The notes: a model not told the origin generated them from the letters alone. A stretch of 64,000 nucleotides of DNA from Mycetohabitans endofungorum (GCF_037477895.1 NZ_CP132744.1:2542001-2606000), one strand, 5' to 3'; shown: positions 1 through 8,982, counted from the stretch's first letter. Numbers and translations: made by a program.

Positions 1-999
1 CTGCTGGCTTGGCACGTGCGTCTCCGACGCCAATCGCGCCGCAGCAGCATCCGGCTTGGCCGCGCCGGTCGGCTCCTGCCGTTGTAGGGCCGATGCCCCC
101 TGCGCTGCGTCGGGCTGCGGTGCAGCGGCCGGTACAGGCGGTCGCGTCGCCGCGGGGTGGGCAGGGCCGGCGCCCGCAGTCTCAGCAGCCCCAACAGCTC
201 CGGTAGCACCAACGGCCGCGCCGGCAGCCGGCGCACCTTCGGCGCCAGGCGTCGGTATGCCATCGTCAGTCGGGCCGGTGTCAGCGTCCGATTCATCGTC
301 GTACGCGGGCGGCGGCGGATTGCCATCCGAAATCAGGTACTGGCGCCGTTGCAAATGGGCGTTGCGCACAAACGAGTACTTGTCGAGCGCCGCATTAGAC
401 AGCAGGTCGGTCGCACCGAGCAGCGCCGCGCGCGTGCTGACAATGCGCACACCATATAACGTCGTGCGCAGCCAGATCGGACGCATGTAGGCAGTCAGGT
501 CGCCCTGCCAGTCGACCAGCAGGCCTGCCGCGTCGCGCACGGTGCTAGGCCCGAGTAGTGGCAACACGAGGTACGGGCCGGGCGGCACACCATAGTGGCC
601 CAACGTGACGCCGAAGTCCGACTGATGCTTCGGCAACCTGGCCTGGCTGGCAAAGTCGAACAGCCCGCCCAGCCCGAACGTGCTATTGATCGCCACGCGC
701 ATGATGTCTTCCGTGCCCGCGGTGATCTTACCTTGCAACAAATTGTTGGCGGCGATATACACATCACCGATGTTCGAGAAGAAGCTCGACACACGATCGC
801 GAACGAATAGGGGCAACGCCCAGTTATAGGCGCGCGCCACCGGCTTCATCGCCACGCGATCCAGCGTGTCGTTGAATTCGAACATCGTCCGGTTAAACCC
901 TTCCAGCGGGTCTTGCTTCGACGGCGTCTTCACCGTTGCACAACCGCCCAGCGCTATCGCAGCAGCCGCGGCCACGACGGTGGCTCGCATCCTTGTCAT
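1..999 (-). CDS. mlaA: MlaA (VacJ) outer-membrane lipoprotein, 3' end cut by window
   Basis: MlaA is the outer-membrane component of the Mla pathway that removes phospholipids from the outer leaflet and hands them to periplasmic MlaC. The visible 333 residues start with a lipoprotein signal ending in a lipobox LGGC (Cys20), then the family motif DPLEGFNR and the conserved core (DVYIAANNLLQG, GLFDFAS, GPYLVLPLLGPS). The core ends near residue 240. A low-complexity Ala/Pro/Gly tail of more than 90 residues follows and leaves the window without a stop. The ATG lies 11 bases after the mlaD stop, preceded by GGGGAAG, so it is co-transcribed with mlaFED. The identification is firm; the C-terminus is not visible. 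Confidence 0.93.
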   Translation of the reverse strand, partial: MTRMRATVVAAAAAIALGGCATVKTPSKQDPLEGFNRTMFEFNDTLDRVAMKPVARAYNWALPLFVRDRVSSFFSNIGDVYIAANNLLQGKITAGTEDIMRVAINSTFGLGGLFDFASQARLPKHQSDFGVTLGHYGVPPGPYLVLPLLGPSTVRDAAGLLVDWQGDLTAYMRPIWLRTTLYGVRIVSTRAALLGATDLLSNAALDKYSFVRNAHLQRRQYLISDGNPPPPAYDDESDADTGPTDDGIPTPGAEGAPAAGAAVGATGAVGAAETAGAGPAHPAATRPPVPAAAPQPDAAQGASALQRQEPTGAAKPDAAAARLASETHVPSQQ

Positions 1000-1010
1000 T
1001 GTGCTTCCCC

Positions 1011-1559
1011 TCAGTGTGCCGTCGCGCTTGCCGGCGCGACTTGGATTTGAGATGCGCCAGGGCTAGCCGCGGCAGGCGCGGCCGACTTGCCCGCACCGGC
1101 ATCCGCCGCCTTGCTGTACAGGAATTGGCCGATCAGGTTTTCCAGCACGATCGCGGATTGCGTCATCGTGAGCGTGTCGCCATCCTTGAGCAGCTGTTCG
1201 TCGCCCCCTGGATCCAGGCCGATATACTGCTCGCCGAGCAGACCCGAGGTTAGGATCTTGGCCGACGAGTCCTTCGGAAACGTGTACTGCTTAAATACGT
1301 CGATCGTGACCAGTGCCTGGTAAGTCTGCGTATCGAACCCAATGCTCTGTACGCGGCCCACCGTCACGCCGGCGCTTTTGACCGCCGCGCGCGGCTTCAG
1401 TCCGCCGATGTTGTCGAATTTCATCTTCACCGAGTAGGTGGCTTGAAACGACAGCGAACTCATATTGCCAGCCTTGAGCGCCAGGAACAGCAGCGCCACA
1501 AAACCGAGCACCACGAACAAGCCGACCCAGAAGTCCAGAGCGTTTTTCTTCATCGTCAT
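1011..1559 (-). CDS. mlaD: MlaD, MCE-domain phospholipid-binding subunit
   Basis: MlaD is the membrane-anchored periplasmic MCE protein that forms a hexameric ring on the MlaFE transporter and receives phospholipid from MlaC. The 182-residue protein has a short cytoplasmic start (MTMKKNALDFW), one transmembrane helix (about residues 9-29) and the MCE domain (YSVKMKFDNIGGLKPRAAVKSAGVTVG). The C-terminal 30 residues are Ala/Ser/Pro-rich. The frame is open 30 codons further upstream, but family length and the membrane anchor favour this ATG; a second ATG two codons later is possible. It lies between mlaE and mlaA. Confidence 0.93.
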   Translation of the reverse strand: MTMKKNALDFWVGLFVVLGFVALLFLALKAGNMSSLSFQATYSVKMKFDNIGGLKPRAAVKSAGVTVGRVQSIGFDTQTYQALVTIDVFKQYTFPKDSSAKILTSGLLGEQYIGLDPGGDEQLLKDGDTLTMTQSAIVLENLIGQFLYSKAADAGAGKSAAPAAASPGASQIQVAPASATAH

Positions 1560-1645
1560 CCCATTGGAATAGCTATTACCGCTGCGTGCTACACGGGGAT
1601 CGCGCACGCAGTCGTGCCGGCACACCATAGCGCCGGGCCCATCCA

Positions 1646-2413
1646 TCAATTGAACATCAGCGCGGTCAGCAGAAAATCCAGCCCAAGTACCGCCAGCGAT
1701 GCGAATACGACCGTCTTGGTCGTCGCGCGCGACACGCCTTCGGGGGTCGGCTTGGCTTCATAGCCTTGGAACAGCGCGACGAAGGTCACCGCAAAACCGA
1801 ACACGACGCTCTTGATCACGCCGTTGCCGATGTCCTGCCGCAGGTCGACGCCCGATTGCATTTGGGACCAAAACGAGCCAGGGTCCACGCCGATCAATAT
1901 CACACCGACGAAATACCCGCCGACAATGCCGACCGCGCTGAAGATCGCCGCCAGGATCGGCATGGCGATCACGCCAGCCCAGAATCGCGGTGCGACGACG
2001 ACCCGGATCGGATCCACGGCCATCATTTCCATCGCGGTCAGTTGTTCGCCCGCCTTCATCAGGCCGATCTCCGCGGTCAGCGACGTGCCGGCACGTCCCG
2101 CGAACAGCAACGCAGTGACCACCGGCCCAAGCTCGCGCACCAGCGATAGCGCGACCAACAGTCCGAGCGCTTGCTCGGAGCCGTAGCGATTCAGCGTGTT
2201 GTAACCCTGCAAGCCCAGCACGAAGCCGACGAACAACCCCGAAACAGCGATGATGACGAGTGAATAATTACCCAGGAAGTGGATCTGCTGGGTGACGGTG
2301 CGCAGGCGCCGCAGCAATGGGAAGCACTCCAATGTAAGCCGCGCGAACATGCGGGCGCCGTAGCCCGTGCGTGAAAGGCCGTCGAGAACGGCGCGGCCGA
2401 TCGTGGCGATCAT
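1646..2413 (-). CDS. mlaE: MlaE, phospholipid ABC transporter permease
   Basis: MlaE is the inner-membrane permease that works with the ATPase MlaF and the MCE protein MlaD in lipid transport. At 255 residues it has the family's usual length, with several hydrophobic segments and the conserved stretches FVGFVLGLQGYNTL, ELGPVVTALLFAGRAGT and AEIGLMKAGEQLTAMEMMAVDP. The ATG follows the mlaF stop by three bases, so the two genes are translationally linked. An 86-base gap separates it from mlaD. Confidence 0.95.
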   Translation of the reverse strand: MIATIGRAVLDGLSRTGYGARMFARLTLECFPLLRRLRTVTQQIHFLGNYSLVIIAVSGLFVGFVLGLQGYNTLNRYGSEQALGLLVALSLVRELGPVVTALLFAGRAGTSLTAEIGLMKAGEQLTAMEMMAVDPIRVVVAPRFWAGVIAMPILAAIFSAVGIVGGYFVGVILIGVDPGSFWSQMQSGVDLRQDIGNGVIKSVVFGFAVTFVALFQGYEAKPTPEGVSRATTKTVVFASLAVLGLDFLLTALMFN

Positions 2414-2416
2414 GCG

Positions 2417-3262
2417 CTACTCTCCTGCGCGCGGCGCGGTGCCGAGACCGAAGTCCGCCTCCAGCGGCGCGCTCGCATAGTGAAAATGAAAGGGACCGTC
2501 AGGCGCGCCGTCGATGAACTGCCGCACGCTCGGATCCTGCGACGCGCGCAACTGCGCGGGCGTGCCCTCGGCGAGCACCCGCCCATTCGCAATGAAATAT
2601 ACGTAGTCCGCGATCGCAAACGACTCCGGCACATCGTGCGTCACGAGGATCGACGTGGCGCCGAGCGCGGTATTGAGGGTGCGGATCAGGTTCGCGGTAA
2701 TGCCCAGCGAAATCGGATCCAGTCCCGCGAACGGCTCATCGTACATCATCAGCTCAGGGTCGAGCGCGATCGCCCGGGCCAGCGCGACCCGGCGCGCCAT
2801 GCCGCCTGAGACTTCGGACGGCACCAAGTCGCGTGCGCCGCGCAAGCCGACCGCGTTGAGTTTCATCAGCACGAGATCGCGGATCAACTCCTCTGGCAGG
2901 TCCGTATGCTCGCGCAGCGGGAATGCGACGTTGTCGAACACCGACATGTCAGTAAACAACGCCCCGAATTGGAATAACATGCCCATTTTGCGCCGCGCCG
3001 CGTAGATCGCCTGGGGGCCCATTGCACCGACGTCCTCGCCACGGAACAGCACCTGGCCTCGGTTGGCGCGCACCAGCGCACCGATGAGCCGCAACACCGT
3101 CGTCTTGCCGCATCCGGAGCCGCCCATAATCGCAACTACCTGTCCACGCTTGAAACGCATGTTCAGGTTCTGGAGCACGAGCCGTTCAGCGCTGTAGCCG
3201 AAAGCAACGTCGCGAAGCTCAAGCAGGATATCGGAGGCAGTTGGCGGCACGTAGGCAGTCAT
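2417..3262 (-). CDS. mlaF: MlaF, phospholipid ABC transporter ATPase
   Basis: MlaF is the ATPase that powers the Mla lipid transporter in the inner membrane. The 281-residue protein has Walker A GGSGCGKTT (residues 47-55), the ABC signature VSGGMARR and Walker B LMMYDEPFAGLDP, followed by the H-loop VTHD. The C-terminal tail carries FIDGAPDGPFHFHY, typical of the betaproteobacterial form. The chosen ATG begins MTAYVPP; an in-frame GTG three codons upstream is the alternative. It is the first gene of mlaFED-mlaA, with a possible -10 box 19 bases upstream of the ATG. Confidence 0.95.
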   Translation of the reverse strand: MTAYVPPTASDILLELRDVAFGYSAERLVLQNLNMRFKRGQVVAIMGGSGCGKTTVLRLIGALVRANRGQVLFRGEDVGAMGPQAIYAARRKMGMLFQFGALFTDMSVFDNVAFPLREHTDLPEELIRDLVLMKLNAVGLRGARDLVPSEVSGGMARRVALARAIALDPELMMYDEPFAGLDPISLGITANLIRTLNTALGATSILVTHDVPESFAIADYVYFIANGRVLAEGTPAQLRASQDPSVRQFIDGAPDGPFHFHYASAPLEADFGLGTAPRAGE

Positions 3263-3280
3263 CAAAAGCACGGAACGCGG

Positions 3281-3286
3281 ATTATA
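3281..3286 (-). promoter_or_regulatory. Candidate -10 box for the mla operon
   Basis: The minus strand reads TATAAT, a perfect -10 hexamer, 19 bases upstream of the mlaF ATG. No convincing -35 hexamer lies at 16-18 bases, so the assignment rests on the -10 and its position in the only gap before the operon. The implied leader is about 10 bases. Confidence 0.35.
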
Positions 3287-3389
3287 GGGCCTAAAGCGGA
3301 TCTGCCGCCTGAAACCTCCACGTGGACTGTACGCGAGACCGCTTACACGCCACCTTCACGGCGTAGGGCATTGGCAGGCGAGCCCCGCA

Positions 3390-4514
3390 TTATCGGATAA
3401 ACCCTCTTTGCAACGCAAAGATTGCTTTTTCGACGTCGTGGGCTTGCGTTACCGCGCGCACGACCGCGGCACCGCGCACACCGGTGGCCAGCACATCGCC
3501 CAGCGTCTGCAGATCGATGCCACCGATTGCCACGCAGGGCACCACGCCGTCCAGCAGCCGCACGTAGCGCGCGAGTCGCGCAAGCCCTTGCGGCACGCTG
3601 GGCATCGCCTTAGTGGTGGTCGGAAACACCGCACCCAACGCGATATAGCTCGGCTTGAAGTGCAGCGCCACCAATATCTCGTAGTATCCGTGCGAGGACA
3701 GACCCAGCCGCAGCCCCGCGTGCGCCAACGCACCGAGGTCCGCGCGCAGCACATCCTCCTGGCCTAGATGCACGCCGTATGCGCCTTCGTCCAGCGCCAG
3801 TTGCCAGTGGTCGTTGATGAACACGCGTGCGTCATCATAGCGACGTCCCGCCGCAACGGCGCGGCGCACGTCAGCCCGCAGCACGGCTAACTCGCGCAGA
3901 TCCGCTGCGTCGCCCGCCCCGTCAACCTTGCGGCGCAGTTGCACGGTACGCACGCCGAGCGCTAGCAGCCGCTCGATCCAGTCGGCCGTCGGCACCACCG
4001 GATACAGACCGAGCGCGGCCGGGCACACAGCGAACGGCTGCACCGGCGCATCGGGCAACCCCCGCACGCGCGGAAAGCGCGACAAGTCGCACGGCCATGG
4101 ATCCTGCGCATGCTCGTCGCCCTGCCGCCACGCCAGGGCGAGACACAACGCATCGTGCGGCGCGCAGCCACAATCGATGAACGCGGCGAACGCCGCGATC
4201 CAGTCGTCGCAAGGTGCGGCCTCCAACGTGCGAACCGCATCGCCCTGATGCAACCGCATAGCACGCGCCGACGCGTCTAGTACCGTGGCACCGGCAGCCA
4301 CCCAGCGCGCGGCATCGGCCGCATGCGGCTGTGCATCGGTCGCCACGATCACGTCACCGGGCCCTGGCTGCGGCGGCGGCGCGAGACAGATACGCATAGG
4401 CAGGCAGGCGCGCGGCCAATCACCCAGCCGTGCGCGGATCCGCTCGGCCGCCTCCAGCAGTTCGTCTGCGGGCGGGTAAAAAACCTCGCGTCCCCACGGG
4501 AAGGGACTGCTCAC
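3390..4514 (-). CDS. thiE: Thiamine-phosphate synthase with long N-terminal domain
   Basis: ThiE couples hydroxymethylpyrimidine diphosphate to the thiazole phosphate, the joining step of thiamine synthesis in the cytoplasm. The C-terminal 205 residues (170-374) are the catalytic TIM barrel: [14 protein letters not shown] (233-240), HLGQED (249-254), [14 protein letters not shown] and AIGGI. The first 168 residues are an extra domain absent from the E. coli enzyme (about 210 residues); I do not recognise its function, though long ThiE proteins occur in related betaproteobacteria. The start is GTG, whose bases overlap the thiG stop as GTGA, indicating translational coupling. It is the last gene of thiOSGE. 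Confidence 0.92.
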   Translation of the reverse strand: MSSPFPWGREVFYPPADELLEAAERIRARLGDWPRACLPMRICLAPPPQPGPGDVIVATDAQPHAADAARWVAAGATVLDASARAMRLHQGDAVRTLEAAPCDDWIAAFAAFIDCGCAPHDALCLALAWRQGDEHAQDPWPCDLSRFPRVRGLPDAPVQPFAVCPAALGLYPVVPTADWIERLLALGVRTVQLRRKVDGAGDAADLRELAVLRADVRRAVAAGRRYDDARVFINDHWQLALDEGAYGVHLGQEDVLRADLGALAHAGLRLGLSSHGYYEILVALHFKPSYIALGAVFPTTTKAMPSVPQGLARLARYVRLLDGVVPCVAIGGIDLQTLGDVLATGVRGAAVVRAVTQAHDVEKAIFALQRGFIR

Positions 4515-5368
4515 ACCCGCTCATCCGAGGGCGGGACGGCAGCGCCTTCCGGCGTGCGATAGCCGTCCTGGTGCCAGAACGGCATGCCGACCACCGGCGT
4601 ACTCGCGTGCGCGCTGTCGCGCTCCAGCATCGGCCCGGCTAAGTACGCTTCGCGACCCGCATCCACCGCGTTCGCGAATGCCCGTGCCATCGCCTCGGGC
4701 CGCGCCGCCTGCGACACCGCCGTGTTGAGCAGCACGGCGTCGAACCCCCACTCCATCACCTGACACGCGTGCGACGGCACACCCAGCCCTGCGTCGACGA
4801 TCAGCGGTACGTCCGTCAGGCGCTCGCGCAGCAGCTTGAGCCCATACGGGTTCACCACCCCCTTGCCGGTGCCGATCGGGGCGCCCCACGGCATTAACGC
4901 CTCGCAGCCAACGTCGAGCAGTCGCCGCGCGACGACGAGGTCTTCCGTGCAATACGGTAATACCTTAAAGCCGTCCCGCACGAGGATGTCGGCCGCCTCG
5001 ATCAAACCGACCGGATCCGGTTGCAACGTGTAGTCGTCCCCAATCAGCTCGAGTTTGATCCAGTCAGTCTCGAACACTTCGCGGGCCATCTGCGCGGTCG
5101 TTACCGCCTCTTTCACGGCATGGCAGCCGGCGGTGTTAGGCAGCAGCGCGGCACCCCGGCGCTTCAGCGCGTCAAAAAAACCGACGTCGGCGTCGCCCTG
5201 CGCGGCCAACTGGCGCCGCAGCGCGACGGTGACCATCGCGGGCCGCGCGGCTACGAGCGAGGCCTCCAGCGCATGCAGCGACGGATAGCGCGACGTGCCG
5301 AGCAACAGCCGGCTTGTGAAGGGCTGTCCGTACAGGATCAGCGCGTCGGCGGTGGAATGCGAATTCAT
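4511..5368 (-). CDS. thiG: Thiazole synthase ThiG
   Basis: ThiG makes the thiazole phosphate carboxylate from deoxyxylulose phosphate, dehydroglycine (supplied by ThiO) and sulfur carried by ThiS thiocarboxylate. The 285-residue protein shows the family landmarks [24 protein letters not shown], the Schiff-base lysine in [11 protein letters not shown] (Lys105) and the phosphate loop GTGKGV. GGAG sits six bases before this ATG; an ATG directly upstream is spaced only three bases from it, so 5368 is preferred. The open frame runs further upstream into the thiS stop but gives an atypical N-terminus. Confidence 0.95.
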   Translation of the reverse strand: MNSHSTADALILYGQPFTSRLLLGTSRYPSLHALEASLVAARPAMVTVALRRQLAAQGDADVGFFDALKRRGAALLPNTAGCHAVKEAVTTAQMAREVFETDWIKLELIGDDYTLQPDPVGLIEAADILVRDGFKVLPYCTEDLVVARRLLDVGCEALMPWGAPIGTGKGVVNPYGLKLLRERLTDVPLIVDAGLGVPSHACQVMEWGFDAVLLNTAVSQAARPEAMARAFANAVDAGREAYLAGPMLERDSAHASTPVVGMPFWHQDGYRTPEGAAVPPSDERV

Positions 5369-5436
5369 CATTATCTCCGTCAATTTCAGTGCCTCATAGG
5401 TCAGGTTGTCGGCTCGCGTGGCATGCCGCCAATGCG

Positions 5437-5634
5437 TCATCCGCCTGCCACAGGCTTTACGACGTCGATTCGGTCACCTTGCGTGAGCGCACGCGCTGGA
5501 TGCTGCGCGCGCGGCACGAATTCGCCGTTGATCGCGACCGCGTACGGCGGCACTGCACCATATGAAGCCAGCGCGTCAGCAAGGCGCGCATCGTCGGGCA
5601 ACGAGAAAGATTGGTTGTTGATCTGGATATCCAT
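5437..5634 (-). CDS. thiS: ThiS sulfur carrier protein
   Basis: ThiS is a small ubiquitin-like carrier whose C-terminal glycine is converted to a thiocarboxylate that donates sulfur to ThiG. The 65-residue protein ends in the required Gly-Gly (PVAGG) and has the beta-grasp features FSLPDDARLADAL and VAINGEFVPR. The ATG follows the thiO stop by three bases, and thiG starts 68 bases downstream, so the three are one transcript. Confidence 0.95.
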   Translation of the reverse strand: MDIQINNQSFSLPDDARLADALASYGAVPPYAVAINGEFVPRAQHPARALTQGDRIDVVKPVAGG

Positions 5635-5637
5635 GGT

Positions 5638-6810
5638 TCATGCATCAGTCAAGCACGGCTGCAGCGCAGCCGCACGGTAAAGCATCGGCCAGCGAGAGGC
5701 GGCACGCCATGCGTCGAAACCGTCCGGATCTCGCACCTGCGCATCGAGCAACGCGTGCGCGAGCGCCACGGCTTCGCACACCACCTCAGGCGCAATCATA
5801 TAGCCGTGGCGGTACAGGCCATTGACGCGCAACACCGACGCGCCATCCCACGACAGCGCAGGACGATGGTCCGGCAGTGTGGGCCGGCAATGCGCATTCA
5901 ACTCGAGGATCCGGCCCTCGCCGAAGGCGGGATGCAGCGAATAGGCCGCCGACAACAACTCGAGCGCCGAGCGCACGCTCACCGGCGACATATCCTCGCC
6001 CTCGATCTCGGTAGCCCCGATCACATAGTGATCGTCCTGCTTGGGCGCGATATACAACGGATAGCGCGGATGCAGCAGACGCACCGGCCGACTCAAACCA
6101 ATGCCCGGCGCATGGACCCGCGCGACTTCGCCCCGCAAACCGCGCAGACCGGACCAGGCCCGTTTCGCACCCAGTCCACGGCAATCGATCACCAGAGCGG
6201 CAGCAGGCAAGGCATCCTCGCGCACGCAGGTATGCCAATGCGTGTCGACATGCAACTCGTCGAGCGCGGCCCCCAGCGCCGCCAGCAACTGCCGATTGTC
6301 CAGTTGTCCCTCGCCAGGCAGCAGGCGCGCGTCATGAAAGCGCGTACCAAGCGCCGGCTCGGCTTGCGTGACCTGAGCGCCGTGCAGTGCGACAATGCCG
6401 TCGCGCAGCATCGTCATGGGCGCGTTCACACGCACGCGCTGCTCGAACAATGGCCATTCGGCGCGATCGGCCGCATGCCAAACAATCAGCGTGCCGTTGC
6501 GCTGAAAGAATACCGGTTGTGGCAACTGCGGCAGCCATTCGGCCCAGCGCTCGAGCGACGCGACGCCCAGCTCCACCAGCAACGGCTCGGCACTGGCAGC
6601 TTCGGCCAGCGGCGCGAGCATGGCCGCGGCGACCCACGCTGCCGCACTGCGTCCGCTCGGCTCGCCTTGCTCATACAGCGCGACGCGATGGCCCGCACGC
6701 GCGAGCCGCCACGCAATGAGACGACCGGACAAGCCACCGCCCAAGACTGCGACATCGGGCGTCGGCGCCGCGTGGCACGCGGCTTTTGAAAAGGGGTCGG
6801 TTTGGTGCAC
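5638..6810 (-). CDS. thiO: Glycine oxidase ThiO (FAD-dependent)
   Basis: ThiO oxidises glycine to the imine used by ThiG. The 390-residue protein has an N-terminal FAD-binding Rossmann motif, GGGLSGRLIAWRLARAGHRV (about residues 24-43), and a DAO-family body with a second conserved stretch near the C-terminus (LRVNGLYRHGYMIAPEV). The start is GTG; an AGGA lies ten bases upstream. It heads thiOSGE. The 400-base gap upstream contains a sequence like the 3' half of a TPP riboswitch (6939-6974). Confidence 0.9.
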   Translation of the reverse strand: MHQTDPFSKAACHAAPTPDVAVLGGGLSGRLIAWRLARAGHRVALYEQGEPSGRSAAAWVAAAMLAPLAEAASAEPLLVELGVASLERWAEWLPQLPQPVFFQRNGTLIVWHAADRAEWPLFEQRVRVNAPMTMLRDGIVALHGAQVTQAEPALGTRFHDARLLPGEGQLDNRQLLAALGAALDELHVDTHWHTCVREDALPAAALVIDCRGLGAKRAWSGLRGLRGEVARVHAPGIGLSRPVRLLHPRYPLYIAPKQDDHYVIGATEIEGEDMSPVSVRSALELLSAAYSLHPAFGEGRILELNAHCRPTLPDHRPALSWDGASVLRVNGLYRHGYMIAPEVVCEAVALAHALLDAQVRDPDGFDAWRAASRWPMLYRAAALQPCLTDA

Positions 6811-7213
6811 GGCAATCGAATCCTATGTACGGGAATCGGGGTACAAGGACGAAACCGGCGAGATTCACGTGCGGGGCCTAACCACAGTGGCGCGCCGGCA
6901 GGCACGTCCGCTCCCTCACGGCAAGACAGAATCGGAAACTTCCCGCGCCGATATTACCCGGATCGGGTGCGAAGAAACTCTTTTTATTAAATCACAAAAC
7001 CGCCGCGGGCCGCAATTCGTTGCTCTGGCACAATGTCGCGCAATCGCCGCTGCCGAAGCGTGCGCCGCCACGCGCCTTAAGCCGGAATTAAGCGGTAGCC
7101 GGAACAATCCGCACTGACACGAGTCGGTCACCGTCGCGACGCCCGCGACAGTGCGACGCAGCGGCGCGCCGATGAATGGACCGATTTGAGGAACCCTACA
7201 TTTGAGGAACCCT
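6811..7213. other. Divergent intergenic region thiO / ABC transporter
   Basis: This 403-base gap separates thiO (minus) from the ABC transporter gene (plus). It holds the partial TPP-aptamer-like element (6939-6974), an AT-rich segment just upstream of it on the thiO side (about 6978-6998, where the minus strand reads GATTTAATAAAAAG and could hold a -10), and a 16-base tandem duplication carrying the transporter's Shine-Dalgarno. I see no additional gene in it. Confidence 0.6.
6939..6974 (-). promoter_or_regulatory. TPP riboswitch-like element, apparently only the 3' half
   Basis: Read on the minus strand, this segment has CTTCG, then ACCCGATCCGGGTAAT, then ATCGGCG and GGGAAG. It aligns closely with the 3' half of the THI element (consensus CTTCGAACCTGATC, GGATAAT, CCGGCG, GGGAAG), which binds the pyrophosphate end of TPP. 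The conserved CTGAGA and the 5' GGGGTGC strand, which form the pyrimidine-binding half, are not found in the preceding 150 bases. Its place 130 bases before thiO and its orientation fit a THI element. It may be a decayed or divergent riboswitch. Confidence 0.5.
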
Positions 7214-7215
7214 AT
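7184..7215 (+). repeat. 16-base tandem duplication of a ribosome-binding site
   Basis: Two adjacent 16-base units, 7184-7199 and 7200-7215, read ATTTGAGGAACCCTAC and ATTTGAGGAACCCTAT, differing only at the last base. Each carries the Shine-Dalgarno GAGG; the second copy runs into the ATG at 7214 and serves the transporter gene. It appears to be a recent slippage-type duplication. Confidence 0.9.
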
Positions 7216-8935
7216 GAATCAACCCGCATCAGGCAATAACGAGCGTATTACCACGTGGAGCCTGATCAAGCCGTATTGGGTGTCAGACGAAAAGTGGATC
7301 GCCTGGGGACTGCTCGCGCTTGTGGTCGCGATAAACATGACCATGGTGGCGGTCAACGCATGGTTCAACACATGGCAGCGTGTGTTCTTCGACTCGATCC
7401 AACAGTACAACTATCCGGTGTTCAAGCACTCGCTGCTGCAATTTACCGCGATCGCGATGGCGATGATCCTGCTCGGTTCGTACCGCACGTACTTCCGGCA
7501 GATGCTGGAATTTCGCTGGCGCCAGTGGCTCACCACGCAATACATGCACGAGTGGCTGTCGGGCCGTGCGTACTATCGGATTGAGCGCGATAAGCTCGCC
7601 GATAATCCGGACCAGCGGGTTTCAGTGGACTTACAGGAACTGGCGAGCACGACGCTGGCGCTCTCGCTGGATTTCCTATCCACGTCCGTCACGTTGCTGT
7701 GGTTCAGCCATGTCCTGTGGCACTTGGCCGGCCCGCTCAGCTTCACCGTGTTCGGCACCGATGTGACACTACCCGGCTACATGGTGTGGACCGCCCTGCT
7801 CTACGCGGTGATCGGCTCGTACGTCACGCATCGCGTCAACCATCCGCTCGTGTCGATCAACTACCAACAACAACGGGTCGAAGCGGATTTTCGTTTCTCG
7901 TTGATCCGATTGCGCGAGAATGCGGACCAGATTGCCCTGTACGAGGGCGAGCGCTCCGAGGAAAAAGCGCTGCAAGGCGCCTTCGGGCACATTCGCGACA
8001 ATTGGCGGATGATCATGCGCTATACGCGGCGTCTGAACCTGGTCGTGGTCAGCTATTCGCAACTGGCCATTGTGTTCCCGTTCATTGCCGCCGCGCCGAA
8101 ATACTTCGCGAAGGCGGTCAGCTACGGCGGTTATCAGCAGATAATCGGCGCGTTCGGTACCGTCAGCAGCTCGTTCTCATGGTTCATCAGCAGCTACTCG
8201 ACGCTGGCCGCATGGCGCGCTGTGACTAACCGGCTCAAGGAATTCCGGCGCATTATGGCGCAGCCGCAGTTGCTCGAGTCGACGTCGCGGGCCACCGAAC
8301 ACGGCGGCATTCACACGAGGATGGCCGATACAACGGTATTGCGCGTGCAGGCGCTGCGACTGATGCGCCCGGATGGCACGCCGCTGTCGACGATCGGCTC
8401 GTTTGCCATCGCGCCCGGCTCGCGGGTGCTAGTGCGAGGCGCGTCGGGCTCCGGCAAAAGCACACTGCTGCGCTCGCTGGCCGGCCTATGGCCATTTGGC
8501 AGCGGCACCATCGAGATGCCCGTCAACGCACGGGTGATGTTCGCGCCGCAAAAAAGCTACGTGCCAATCGGCACACTCAAGGGCGCGCTGTGCTATCCGG
8601 CGGCGGCTGACGCGTTCACCGACGCGGACTGTGTCGACGTGCTGCGCGCCTGCCGGCTGGGCGAACTAGTCGATAAGCTCGGCGTGAGCGACCATTGGGA
8701 GCGCGTACTGTCGCCAGGCGAACAGCAACGCCTGGCGATCGCCCGCGTGCTGTTGCAAAAGCCCGATTTCCTGTTCCTTGACGAGGCGACCAGCGCGCTC
8801 GACCTCGACACCGAGGCGGCGCTGTACCACGTGCTGACGCAACGTTTAGCTCACGCGGCCATCGTCAGTGTCGCGCACCGGGAGTCCGTGCAAGCGATGC
8901 ATGACAAAACAATCGAAGTGGTACGCGATAACTGA
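7214..8935 (+). CDS. ABC half-transporter, SbmA/BacA-YddA type, permease fused to ATPase
   Basis: This 573-residue protein has an N-terminal membrane domain of the SbmA/BacA (ABC_membrane_2) type with hydrophobic segments around residues 30-50, 78-90, 155-178, 188-205 and 280-300. Its characteristic stretch is NPDQRVSVDL (131-140). The C-terminal ATPase has Walker A GASGSGKST (409-417), signature LSPGEQQR (499-506) and Walker B FLFLDE (519-524). Relatives import peptides or vitamin-like compounds or act on long-chain lipids; the substrate here is unknown. The ATG has GAGG six bases upstream. It may be monocistronic, divergent from thiO. Confidence 0.88.
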   Translation: MNQPASGNNERITTWSLIKPYWVSDEKWIAWGLLALVVAINMTMVAVNAWFNTWQRVFFDSIQQYNYPVFKHSLLQFTAIAMAMILLGSYRTYFRQMLEFRWRQWLTTQYMHEWLSGRAYYRIERDKLADNPDQRVSVDLQELASTTLALSLDFLSTSVTLLWFSHVLWHLAGPLSFTVFGTDVTLPGYMVWTALLYAVIGSYVTHRVNHPLVSINYQQQRVEADFRFSLIRLRENADQIALYEGERSEEKALQGAFGHIRDNWRMIMRYTRRLNLVVVSYSQLAIVFPFIAAAPKYFAKAVSYGGYQQIIGAFGTVSSSFSWFISSYSTLAAWRAVTNRLKEFRRIMAQPQLLESTSRATEHGGIHTRMADTTVLRVQALRLMRPDGTPLSTIGSFAIAPGSRVLVRGASGSGKSTLLRSLAGLWPFGSGTIEMPVNARVMFAPQKSYVPIGTLKGALCYPAAADAFTDADCVDVLRACRLGELVDKLGVSDHWERVLSPGEQQRLAIARVLLQKPDFLFLDEATSALDLDTEAALYHVLTQRLAHAAIVSVAHRESVQAMHDKTIEVVRDN

Positions 8936-8982
8936 CGTGCGGCAGCGTGATAACGGCTGTGCCCCACGCGCGCATAGCGCAG

